Part shown: one piece after another, positions 58,201-64,000 of the stretch
Position numbering within the stretch: position 1 is the stretch's first letter
Layout of the letters: every line of letters begins with the position of its first letter
Assembly: GCA_032622095.1 (NCBI GenBank)
Contig: CP136068.1
Location: 136,901,989-136,965,988, forward strand
Direction of reading: 5' to 3'
Length of the DNA: 64,000 nt
Source of the DNA: Siphonodentalium dalli
Taxonomy: Eukaryota; Mollusca; Scaphopoda; Gadilida; Siphonodentaliidae
Notes under the pieces: model-generated
Database searches by the model: none
Told to the model about the DNA's origin: nothing
The model's input: only the letters and a program-made list of their open reading frames with translations
Made by a program: the position numbers and the translations under genes

Positions 58201-61200
58201 TATTTTAGGCTGTTGAAGCTTTATTTGGCCGGTTTTGGCCGGTTTGTTGGGTAAAGGGTTAAAGTAGGTGCCAACTTGGTGTGATACATAGAGGATATCT
58301 ATGGTTTTTGAGTGAATACCATAATTATTTCATGAGTGACTAGCACTGGAAATATCAATTTTCAATGAGTGACTACAGGTCCACTGCTAGTCATGAATGA
58401 AACAATATGGGATTCACTCAAAACACCATAGGTGTTCTGTTTATTATATGCTTTAATCATGTCGATAATTATTATTTTTAATGCTTAAAGTTTCTAAATT
58501 ATGCAGTATTTTTCACTTATAATAGCACAACAAATTAAACAAAACACGGAACCGATCAAACTGATTGGTAGCAAACTGCTTTCAAGTCATGACGTCATTC
58601 GGGAAGCTACAGTTCAGCTGATTTTACCGGAAGTAAGCGAAAGTGATGACATAATGTTTGAATGACAAAATGATATCTCTACTGTTGGTCTAAACAATAA
58701 ATACAATATTTATGTTGCGGCAATTTCCCACTATTTAATGGGGAAGCATATAACAAAGTTATGTACTATGCATGATACAAGTTCAAGTTGTTCGGTGAAT
58801 TATAATAAATAGAGCATGTCATGTCATTGATTACGCTTCGCGTCATGAACTCTATCCACCTTTGGGCACTATATGTGGATAGTCAACTCCAAGCCAGGCT
58901 AAATCTATTAAAGGGACCCAATGTGCAAAACATTTAACTTCAATACTTTAGTCTGAATATGATTTTCAGAATATTTATCAATGCTTTCACCTTTTCCAAT
59001 GTTTACAGTCAACTTTTGATTAAACTTTGGTATCTTATGGACTATTAATTTAACTTTTATCAGGTAATTCCAATTTAACAGTACTGTTTACATAAAAACA
59101 ATGGTTTTGATATGTGAGATATTATTATCGTTATTGGAGAGTTATTAATAATAAAAATAACAACAAAGTAAATCTATTTTTTCATGTAATTGTTGAGGGT
59201 AGTTATTTTACAGCCATTAATGTTATTTCGCATGAGCGAACTTCGAAGGCCCTGGGTCCCATTAATTACTAGTCATTGTGTGATCTTCACTGCTGTTGTT
59301 CTCACTAACCTCTGATTGCATTTCTGATTCTTCATCCAGTTGACAAATTCGACACAAATTCTGAATGAAGTTCCTTGGAGCATCGAAAACTCGGAGCACT
59401 TTTTCGTCAGCACCCGAAGCGAACTGATATCTTGTGACCATCGATAAGCACTGCATGTCATACCCATGAACCTGTGGTCGGGCAATCTCATACCATTCTT
59501 TCTGTCATAAAAATATAATAAGCATGTTACAGATAGTAATGGAATACAGTAATGCCCTTAGTAATCGACCCCTTAACCACAGCAGAATTATGGGTAACTT
59601 TTCAGGATTTAGTCGGAAATGTGACTTGTTGCCATTCATCGGAAAGCTCTCAGTGAGAGCTTTCCGATGAATGGCAACAAGCCATATTTCCGACTAAATC
59701 CTGAAAAGTTACCCATAATTCTGTTGTGGTTAAGGACTTGCTAACCCAATTTTCCCCAAATTTAATGTTGTTCAAAATAAAGGTTTATGTTCACTTTTAT
59801 TACTAATCACAGTAACCAAACCCATGGATGCTACATTTTAAGAGTATAATTAATGGTAAATTATGTTAGAAATTCAAAATGTGAAATTTATAGAAGTTTT
59901 TAAAATTTATTTTTTCGAACCCAAAATCAACGAACACAAAGTTCATATCTAAGAAAAAAATATGGGTATGTGTACTGAACACTGTGAAGAATGATGAACA
60001 ATAAAGATATACTCACATTTCTTCAGTTTTATTAAGATTTTTGGCTTGGAAGCAGTTGTTTACAAATTGTAGATTTCATTGCTAAGCAAAGCTATTTGGG
60101 AACTGAATTTGATGGGTCAAGATAATGTTCACTCAAGCCTGCAGGCATTATGTCTGTTTATGACCAGCCAGTGCTGTACTTTATCCTGACTCAGGATGAT
60201 TGGTGACCTAGTTTCTGGGCTATGGGGTACACCAGATTGGGGATTACACATTTCTTTTGTCAAGAGATTCACAACACACCACTGTCCACAGATATTAACA
60301 TTTGACTACCAGCTCACTACAAGTGATGTCAGGTAACTTACTCAATTATTTGTAAACAACTGGTTCTTAGTAATTTTATCAAAGAATGCTTGATAAATAT
60401 GAATATTATTTTATTGTTCATCATTCTTCACAGTGTTCAGTAGACATTGCCATATTGTTTTCTTTGATATGGACTTTGTGTTTATTTTAAAAACCTCTAT
60501 AAATTTCATTTAGTATTTCTAACATATTCCACCATTAATAATGCTCTTAAAATGTTGCATTCATGTGTTTGGTTACTGTGATTACTAACAAAAGTGAACA
60601 TAAACCTTTATTTTGACTCCATCAAATTTGGGGAAAATTGGGTTAGCAAAGTCCTTAAGGGGTCGATTACTTAGGGAATTACTGTAGGTTGCTCTATATT
60701 TCAATGTAATGAATCAACAGAACCGCACAGCATGTGAATATGGTGAATGTTATCACACGAGTTTGTTGTGGAGCAATGTTACAACGAGAACTGTCAGACT
60801 CGAGTTGTAACTTGCAGCATAATAAACGAGTACCATAACATTCACCTCTTTCACACGTCTGTGCGGTTCTGTATTTATTACACATCAGCTGTCAATATTC
60901 TTTGGTATTAAACAACTGTTTCTGTTTGGTTTCCATCCATATGCTAGTTAGTCATCTACTGAACACAAAATGAGGTACATGTAGAATCATTACTGTAGTA
61001 CTGGTTGGGATCTCATGTATGATGTCATTTATGTCACACAAGATATTGTCATCGCTCTAGTGCATTTGGGTGAAATAATCACACAGGCTAAAGTAACGTA
61101 ATCAACCAAACAAGGGCAATATGTGTGTAGTAATCTAGAGTCGCATTTCACCCTTTCTATACTACATATCCGTTGACGAGTACTAGTAGTACTGTTGAAA

Positions 61201-62684
61201 GGATTAGGGGTTTTCAAAAGTTGACAAGTCGATAGGAGAAGTCGACTAGTTGATTAGTCGAACTCCATCTCCTGCTGACATGATTGACAACAGAACGTCT
61301 TTTCGAACGATATTTTGAAAACTGTTGGTCATAATTTTATGACTAATTATTTCACAAATATGTCGTTAATGCCAAATTAATGGTATTTGTCACGAGAAAT
61401 CTCTGAATGATAAGGGTACCATTGTATTGAAGGATGTTCATTATTTGAAGGGATCTTTACATCTTATTTTAGTTATGGCAATCAGTAGGCCATGTTGGGG
61501 TTTTGTTTTGACTAATTGACTGGCAGATTTCAGCATCAAACTATTTAATAATCGAGTCGACATAGTTAAGTCGACTAATCGTTTCAACACTAATGAGTAT
61601 TTCTCTTAGGAAATGTTCAGATAATAAGTCAACAAACATAGGTAGTTTGTTGAACTTATTATCTGAACATTTCCCACCAGTGAATATGAATTCTTCTGTA
61701 TTTGTATTTTAATTTTGTCTGGCTGTCGTCAGCTCATATATCCTTAACATCCCTACAAATGAATAATAGACCATCTCCAATATACACTTTTTAGTTGGGT
61801 GGGAGAATCCATTTAGTACAGAAAGTGTTAAGTAAGCAACAGATAGCACAGCATTGATAACAATGTAAGATCTAATTCCACAACAGACTTCACTAGAAAC
61901 CCTCAAGTGATGTAAACTGAAAACTAAAGGTATTGTCAAGACATAGAGAATCACAAATTTAAATACAATGGGATTGATCATCATTCTTTCTCAAAATAAT
62001 CACAATTTTAATTAATGATTATCTAAGAGTGAAGCATGTATAAAACCTCAATTGATATTTTGATTTATGGACCAACTAGTTAGTATATGGCGGTTATTGC
62101 TAACGTAGACAAATCTGATAAAAAGGAAGGTACTGAAATTGACGGAAATGGCTCCTACAGTTGTTATCATATACAAATAAGCACGGTCGTTCACTGGTCA
62201 TTTGGCCTATAAAAAATAGTGATGTTTCTGGTAACATAGACAAAAAAGTTAGGGGCGGGTAGGCTACTAGGCTACAATCATTTTTATGCCCATATACACA
62301 AGGGCACCACCATCTTAAAAGACAGACTTCAGGTGTAAATTATGCAGATCAGTGACTGATATCAGCTCAGTTTTTACTACGATCAGGGATCTGTAAAAAA
62401 AATATTTTCTTTTGGTTTTTGTACTTATTTTTTTTTTTTAATTAGTAGGATCTAGTCTGGACTAGGGATGGGTGTGTTATGTGGAAACATCACTATATTT
62501 TATTAGGCGTTAGTTCATAGTGAGCACTTACTCTTCCTGCTGATGTCCATGGTCCATGTAACCTGGTGGTCTGGTCACTACTCGTAGTAAGAAAGAACTC
62601 TCCCGAACCTCGGTCCCAATCAATATCATGTACAGCATCAAAGTGACCTTTCACTGTTACAGCAGGTGCCCAGCTATCCGAAAC
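43038..62684 (-). CDS. ELP2: Elongator complex protein 2, C-terminal half (9 exons)
   Basis: ELP2 is a cytoplasmic/nuclear WD40 scaffold of Elongator, which adds carboxymethyl-type groups to tRNA wobble uridine 34. Nine exons join as 62684-62532, 59501-59310, 54690-54528, 53732-53602, 48657-48468, 46623-46502, 45477-45359, 44043-43945 and 43200-43038. All introns have GT-AG ends, and the phases sum to 443 codons plus a stop. Landmarks known from animal ELP2 are [107 protein letters not shown] and [13 protein letters not shown]. The N-terminal propeller exons lie past 64000. No exon shows damage, so the gene looks functional. Confidence 0.95.
43435..43826. mobile_element. piggyBac-like MITE, family 1, copy 1
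   Basis: 392 bp between TTAA duplications (43431-43434 and 43827-43830), with ends CCCTTTACCCAACA and its complement. Two hairpins, each a near-perfect palindrome of CCAATGCATTCTCTTATATA and GCGAG, face each other as inverted copies, near 43583-43653 and 43731-43801. It lies in the last ELP2 intron. Confidence 0.88.
43850..43926. mobile_element. Half copy of nested Tc1/TTAA MITE
   Basis: CTGAAAAGTTACCCATAATT, GGTTAAGGAGTCGATTATTT and GGGCATTACTG match the right halves of the elements at 45144 and 51473. The left half is missing. Followed by TA. Confidence 0.65.
43945..44043 (-). CDS. ELP2: ELP2 exon 8 in window
   Basis: Acceptor TTTCAG at the high side. Encodes [18 protein letters not shown] and a following Trp-containing loop. 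The donor GTATCC is chosen because it keeps phase with the last exon. Confidence 0.85.
44517..44667. mobile_element. hAT-like hairpin MITE
   Basis: 151-bp hairpin with ends CAAGCCTTGAAATAG and complement, flanked by 8-bp duplications CCACTGTG (44509-44516, 44668-44675). The stem includes GCAGAATGAGGTCCCCAGAG. The 8-bp target duplication and CA ends fit hAT. Confidence 0.88.
45144..45350. mobile_element. Tc1-like MITE carrying a TTAA palindrome
   Basis: The outer left end CAGTAATGCCCTAAATAATC follows TA. The right end GGGCATT breaks off directly before the ELP2 donor. Inside, TTAA at 45170-45173 and 45325-45328 flank a 151-bp palindrome (45174-45324, CCACAGCAGAATTATGGGTA) with a near-perfect stem. 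Confidence 0.8.
45359..45477 (-). CDS. ELP2: ELP2 exon 7 in window
   Basis: Encodes [16 protein letters not shown] and [12 protein letters not shown]. The donor is GTTAGTTCAATGCCC, so the MITE end starts within about seven bases of the exon. Ends in phase 2. Confidence 0.88.
45604..45725. mobile_element. hAT-like hairpin, partial copy
   Basis: Contains GCAGAATGAGGTCACCAGAG and its complement plus AAATGACAGACACACTATTT on the right. The left terminus is missing. Confidence 0.7.
46106..46292. mobile_element. piggyBac-like MITE, family 2, copy 2
   Basis: Flanked by TTAA on both sides (46102-46105, 46293-46296). The inside matches 42708-42942, including GGCCTAACAATATTTA and CCCTATGGGAGACTCG. Ends are more diverged. 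Confidence 0.72.
46502..46623 (-). CDS. ELP2: ELP2 exon 6 in window
   Basis: Encodes [20 protein letters not shown] then [20 protein letters not shown], a WD blade. Acceptor TTGCAG, donor GTAGGA. Confidence 0.92.
46810..46858. repeat. Short hairpin
   Basis: GGAGATAAACATACCCTGTT pairs with AAACAGGGTACGTTTATCTCC across an 8-base loop. Possibly a terminal piece of a small element. Confidence 0.55.
47041..47233 (+). repeat. Tandem duplication, period about 113 bp
   Basis: CGTTTCGCTACT...TTCTGCGCCG and ATTCAGATTTGATGCACGCT occur twice. The region is CpG-richer than its surroundings. Open frames across it are not recognised. Confidence 0.7.
47527..47643. mobile_element. TTAA-flanked palindrome MITE, shortened
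   Basis: Flanked by TTAA at 47523-47526 and 47644-47647, with ends CCACAGCAGA and complement. The central part of the stem is deleted on one side relative to 45174-45324. Confidence 0.75.
47950..48342. mobile_element. piggyBac-like MITE, family 1, copy 2
   Basis: Between TTAA 47946-47949 and 48343-48346. Same double-hairpin design as 43435-43826 but inserted in the opposite orientation (GGCCGGTTTGTTGGGTAAAGG at the right). It ends about 125 bp from an ELP2 exon. Confidence 0.88.
48468..48657 (-). CDS. ELP2: ELP2 exon 5 in window
   Basis: Encodes [20 protein letters not shown], then [20 protein letters not shown]. Acceptor TTCCAG, donor GTGAGC. Confidence 0.93.
48755..48800. repeat. TTCAGATAA-type hairpin, diverged
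   Basis: AAATGCTCAGATAATGAGTTC and its partial complement around a short loop, related to 61612-61672. Confidence 0.45.
48801..49677. other. ELP2 intron, no exon
   Basis: AT-rich. Near 49545-49660 lies one arm of the 61.6-kb repeat family (TTCTGCACTTGTATTATCTT, GTGGGAGAATCCATT). Confidence 0.45.
49678..49960 (-). pseudogene. Penelope-like element, GIY-YIG endonuclease remnant
   Basis: About 90 minus-strand codons read [34 protein letters not shown] and then [14 protein letters not shown] before a TAG at 49678-49680. This is the C-terminal GIY-YIG nuclease of Penelope-like retroelements. An 11-bp duplication (GGGAGACCAAG) near 49925-49945 breaks the frame just inside the 5' edge, where codons for an IGET-type motif meet the minisatellite. 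The reverse transcriptase is absent. Confidence 0.75.
49960..50820. repeat. GAGAACCA minisatellite with strand switch
   Basis: Units of 20-40 bp built on ATGGTTCTCATGTGTAGG on the plus strand up to about 50110, then on the complement (CCTACACATGAGAACCAT) from about 50215 to 50820. The array is therefore an inverted repeat as well as a tandem one. Open frames here are repeat by-products. Confidence 0.85.
50821..51470. other. Possible Penelope flank, then intron
   Basis: A TATA-like GACTATATAAAGGCGAGG lies near 50857, on the far side of the minisatellite from the nuclease remnant. It may be the upstream part of the same element. The rest is intron without exons. Confidence 0.3.
51473..51684. 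mobile_element. Tc1-like MITE carrying a TTAA palindrome
   Basis: Outer ends AGTAATGCCCTA and GGGCATTACTG. TTAA at 51500-51503 and 51655-51658 flank the palindrome 51504-51654 with near-perfect stem. Confidence 0.82.
51690..52320. other. ELP2 intron, no exon
   Basis: Near 52070-52150 lies one arm of the repeat at 60716-60870 (CAGAACCGCACAG, GTGGTGAATGTT). No coding exon. Confidence 0.45.
52330..52712 (+). mobile_element. Tandem-core element, two units of about 185 bp
   Basis: GAAAAATGGCAATA, CTCAAAATCACAGGTGCGCA and CCCATGCTGGTTGA occur twice; the element ends in CAGACGGACGGACATACATG. Same architecture as the other pearl-like elements here. Open frames over it are by-products. Confidence 0.55.
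52713..53601. other. ELP2 intron, no exon
   Basis: AT-rich, with dispersed-repeat remnants (GACTATTCCAATACATGATTT near 53540, related to 54430 and 61770). No exon. Confidence 0.45.
53602..53732 (-). CDS. ELP2: ELP2 exon 4 in window
   Basis: Encodes [20 protein letters not shown] and [16 protein letters not shown]. Acceptor TTTCCAG, donor GTAACC. The first Glu is split across the intron. Confidence 0.94.
54240..54296. mobile_element. hAT-like hairpin, half copy
   Basis: CCAGAATGAGGTCCGCAGAT and GTGATGCTACCTCACATAGC match one arm of 44517-44667. The other arm is missing; the 61.6-kb type repeat follows at about 54305. Confidence 0.65.
54528..54690 (-). CDS. ELP2: ELP2 exon 3 in window
   Basis: Encodes [20 protein letters not shown], then a variable linker and [12 protein letters not shown]. 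Acceptor TTGTAG, donor GTGAGT, ending in phase 1. Confidence 0.93.
54700..56041. other. ELP2 intron, no exon
   Basis: AT-rich, then a CpG-richer part from about 55430 to 55990 with no recognised frame. No exon fits between the ELP2 exons, whose phases already join. Confidence 0.45.
56042..56099. mobile_element. Minimal Tc1-like MITE, TA-flanked
   Basis: 58 bp: CAGTAATGCCCTAAGTAATC and GATTACTTAGGGCATTACTG around a remnant TGTGGTTAA, with TA on both sides. The inner TTAA palindrome is almost wholly gone. Confidence 0.8.
56376..56835 (+). mobile_element. Pearl-like tandem-core element
   Basis: Units of about 130-150 bp share ATCTAAAGTTATCATCCGGA, AGTCGAAAAAGGGGCAT and CATTCGAACTTGATCTGTA. It ends in GACGGACGGACGGACAACCC. 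Confidence 0.6.
57098..57160. mobile_element. hAT-like hairpin, left-end fragment
   Basis: GGCTTTGAAATTGTGTGTCTG and TTTGCAGGCTGAGGTCCCTAG match the left arm, ending in a G9 run. Diverged. Confidence 0.5.
57358..57610. mobile_element. hAT-like element with two hairpins in tandem
   Basis: Flanked by 8-bp duplications TGTGTCCA (57350-57357, 57611-57618) and bounded by CAAGCCTTGAAATAG and complement. Two hairpin cores, each with the AGAATGAGG...CCAGAGGGT arm pair, meet at TGCTGAGGTATAAGCAG. Confidence 0.88.
57875..58258. mobile_element. piggyBac-like MITE, family 1, copy 3
   Basis: Between TTAA 57871-57874 and 58259-58262. Same double-hairpin layout and same orientation as 47950-48342, opposite to 43435-43826. 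Confidence 0.88.
58263..59309. other. ELP2 intron, no exon
   Basis: Contains an imperfect inverted repeat near 58295-58435 (AATACCATAATTATTTCATG / ATGAATGAAACAATATGGG; TCACTCAAAACACCATAG). No exon. Confidence 0.45.
59310..59501 (-). CDS. ELP2: ELP2 exon 2 in window
   Basis: 64 codons, phase 0 at both ends. Encodes [39 protein letters not shown], then an acidic linker. Acceptor GACAG, donor GTTAGT. Confidence 0.95.
59547..60684. mobile_element. Tc1/mariner-like foldback with nested TTAA palindrome
   Basis: Ends CAGTAATGCCCTTAGTAATC and GATTACTTAGGGAATTACTG, with TA on both sides. Arms of about 270 bp are inverted copies (CTAACCCAATTTTCCCC, GTAACCAAACCCATG, ACACTGTGAAGAATGATGAAC). The left arm alone contains an extra 153-bp palindrome, 59577-59729, between two TTAA copies; the right arm has one TTAA at 60655-60658 in the matching place. 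Confidence 0.85.
60716..60870. mobile_element. Hairpin MITE, CAGAACCGCACAG ends
   Basis: CAGAACCGCACAGCATGTGA and the complement near 60845-60870 (CGTCTGTGCGGTTCTGTAT) bracket a foldback with GTGAATGTTA and its complement. A single arm lies near 52070-52150. Confidence 0.6.
60871..61611. other. ELP2 intron, no exon
   Basis: Unique sequence. A TCGACTA/TAGTCGA-rich patch occurs near 61230-61265 and 61555-61585. No exon. Confidence 0.4.
61612..61830. repeat. TTCAGATAATAAG hairpin and downstream repeat
   Basis: Hairpin AAATGTTCAGATAATAAG / CTTATTATCTGAACATTT (61612-61672) followed by TTCTTCTGTATTTGTATTTT and GGGTGGGAGAATCCATTTAG. The downstream part recurs near 49545-49660 and 54340-54500, so the repeat unit is about 200 bp. 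Confidence 0.6.
61831..62531. other. ELP2 intron, no exon
   Basis: AT-rich, no recognised repeat or exon. Confidence 0.4.
62532..62684 (-). CDS. ELP2: ELP2 exon 1 in window
   Basis: 51 codons, phase 0 at both ends. Encodes [16 protein letters not shown] and [19 protein letters not shown], a full WD blade. Acceptor TTTTAAG, donor GTAAGT. Earlier exons lie outside the window. Confidence 0.93.
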
Positions 62685-62699
62685 CTTAAAATAATATCA

Positions 62700-63090
62700 A
62701 TTTAATCACTTCATTACTAAATTACTTACCCATTTGAATTATATATTAACACATTGGAATGGTCTCATTCAGAGGTTGTTTTGATAATACAGGTGCAGAA
62801 GACCATAACAATTCCAATTCAGTCATTTGGAGTGAATATTCAGATAATAAGTTCATTAAATGGCTCTACCCACTTTTATTATGTGGTCAATCAAAAAAAA
62901 AAGTTGACATATTGATGGCTCTGCAACAATGAAGCATCCAGAATCATTATGTAAGATCTTGTTCCATGTAGTTGACTCCTTTCCAATCTTGCACCCCGTT
63001 CAATCGCGAGCACCAAATTCACTCCTGACTTTTTTCAAAAGTTATCATTAAGCAATTTCCATATGCCCACACACCTTTCCTAATTCTGAT
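62700..63090. other. ELP2 intron, no exon
   Basis: Holds a diverged arm of the TTCAGATAATAAG repeat near 62845. No exon. Confidence 0.4.
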
Positions 63091-63094
63091 AAAA

Positions 63095-63775
63095 CAAACA
63101 AGAGGTTGCACCACGGGTGCTTGGATACCACCATGGTGAAAATTGAAATATGGGCAGGTCGGAAACCAAATTGTGAAAATAAATGTGATGAATGAATAAA
63201 TTACTTGAAAATTCTAACAAACGATGGACAGAAACATTTTCAAATAAAGAAAGAGGGATAACTAAAATGTGAACAACATCAATGTACCCTCTTTTGAAAG
63301 CCCTCCTGATGACAAACCTGCCTACCAAATATCATTGAGATCTGATCACCCATGGTTGAGATATATGAACGGACAGGACAAAATCCAACATTTTCATATA
63401 AACAAAGAGGGATAACTCTTGAATGTGCAAATGTGAAAAACGTCAATGATACCTCTTTTGAAAGCCCTCCTGATGACAAAACTGCATACCAAATTTCATT
63501 GAGATCCGATCACCTATGGTTGAGATATATGAACGGACGGGACAAAATCCAACATTTTCATATAAACAAAGAGGGATAACTCTTGAATGTGCAAATGTGA
63601 AAAACGTCAATGAACCCTCTTTTGAAAGCCCTCCTGATGACAAACCTGCATACCAAATTTCATTGAGATCCGATCACCCATGGTTGAGATATATGAGTGG
63701 ACGGACGGATAGCTAGACAAACGGACGGACGGACAGACGCATGTAATCCAGTATACCCCCATCTTTTGGGATGAG
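63095..63775 (+). mobile_element. Pearl-like element, three 164-bp core units
   Basis: Units of about 164 bp share GAAAGCCCTCCTGATGACAA, CATTGAGATC, CATGGTTGAGATATATGA and ACATTTTCATATAAA. They are preceded by AAGAGGTTGCACCACGGGTGC and followed by GACGGACGGACGGACAGACG and a short hairpin TATACCCCCATC / GATGAGGGTATA. The overlapping open frames on both strands reflect the tandem repeat. Confidence 0.7.
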
Positions 63776-63931
63776 GGTATAACTATACTGCCTAAAATGC
63801 TGCTGATGAGATATAGATAATGTCCTTTATTGTCCGGTGATTGGACAGTTTCAGACAAAGTGCGGACAGAATTGGATGGATGAGGCTTATGTGGTATCGA
63901 TTTCAAGTTACATATAAGTCTCATCTGAACA

Positions 63932-64000
63932 AGCCTTGAAATAGGGTGTCTGTCATTTGCAGAATGAGGTCCACAGAGGGTGAATTTAGTGATGCTACCC
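63932..64000. mobile_element. hAT-like hairpin, cut by window edge
   Basis: CAAGCCTTGAAATAGGGTGT and GCAGAATGAGGTCCACAGAG match the left arm of 44517-44667. The rest lies beyond the window. Confidence 0.8.

Noticed and set aside
63352-63924. Overlapping open frames on both strands with repeated protein sequence
   Set aside because: They follow the 164-bp tandem unit of the pearl-like element and have no protein family signature.
1-64000. tRNA and rRNA genes
   Set aside because: No cloverleaf with recognisable A and B boxes and no rRNA-like stretch was seen by eye. A dedicated scan was not possible.

Overview
The window is nuclear DNA from a multicellular animal. It has a spliced gene with GT-AG introns, no operons or ribosome-binding sites, and a dense load of eukaryotic transposable elements. 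A marine lophotrochozoan, most likely a bivalve mollusc, fits best, because of pearl-like tandem-core elements ending in ACGG runs, the LINE types, abundant palindromic MITEs and frequent ACATGTA motifs. The species cannot be named from the sequence.

Only one host gene is well supported. This is the 3' half of Elongator complex protein 2 (ELP2) on the minus strand, with nine exons from 62684 down to a stop at 43038. All exon phases join to give 443 codons plus a stop. The 5' half lies beyond the right edge. ELP2 is a WD40 scaffold of the complex that modifies the tRNA wobble uridine. Its introns are packed with foldback MITEs.

Left third (1-21 kb): no convincing host gene. It holds a 1.2-kb element with TTCGTGGCCACGAA arrays in its termini, a 90-bp tandem array (6.4-6.9 kb), a long-TIR MITE (11.9-12.6 kb), a perfect palindrome (13.0-13.3 kb), a 5'-truncated LINE (13.8-15.6 kb), a tyrosine-recombinase fragment (15.6-16.1 kb), and an inverted pair of minisatellite-plus-flank segments (12.7-13.4 and 20.1-20.4 kb) that may be the ends of one larger element.

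Middle (21-34 kb): a LINE ORF1, then a CR1/Crack-like LINE ORF2 that starts with hydrophobic segments and a 2A-type ribosome-skipping motif. ORF2 is split by an LTR retrotransposon with 5-bp target duplications (GACAC). The LTR element has a single gag-pol frame in the order gag, protease, integrase, reverse transcriptase. This is the unusual Gmr1-type order within Ty3/gypsy. Its RNase H region and half of its 3' LTR are deleted.

Right half (34-64 kb): pearl-like tandem-core repeats, an AT-rich tract, a 4-kb foldback structure with 0.5-kb arms, and ELP2 with its intronic elements. These include five piggyBac-like MITEs built on a TATATAAG-bearing palindrome, a second TTAA-flanked palindrome nested in Tc1/mariner-like MITEs, hAT-like hairpins with 8-bp target duplications, and a Penelope GIY-YIG remnant that runs into an inverted minisatellite.
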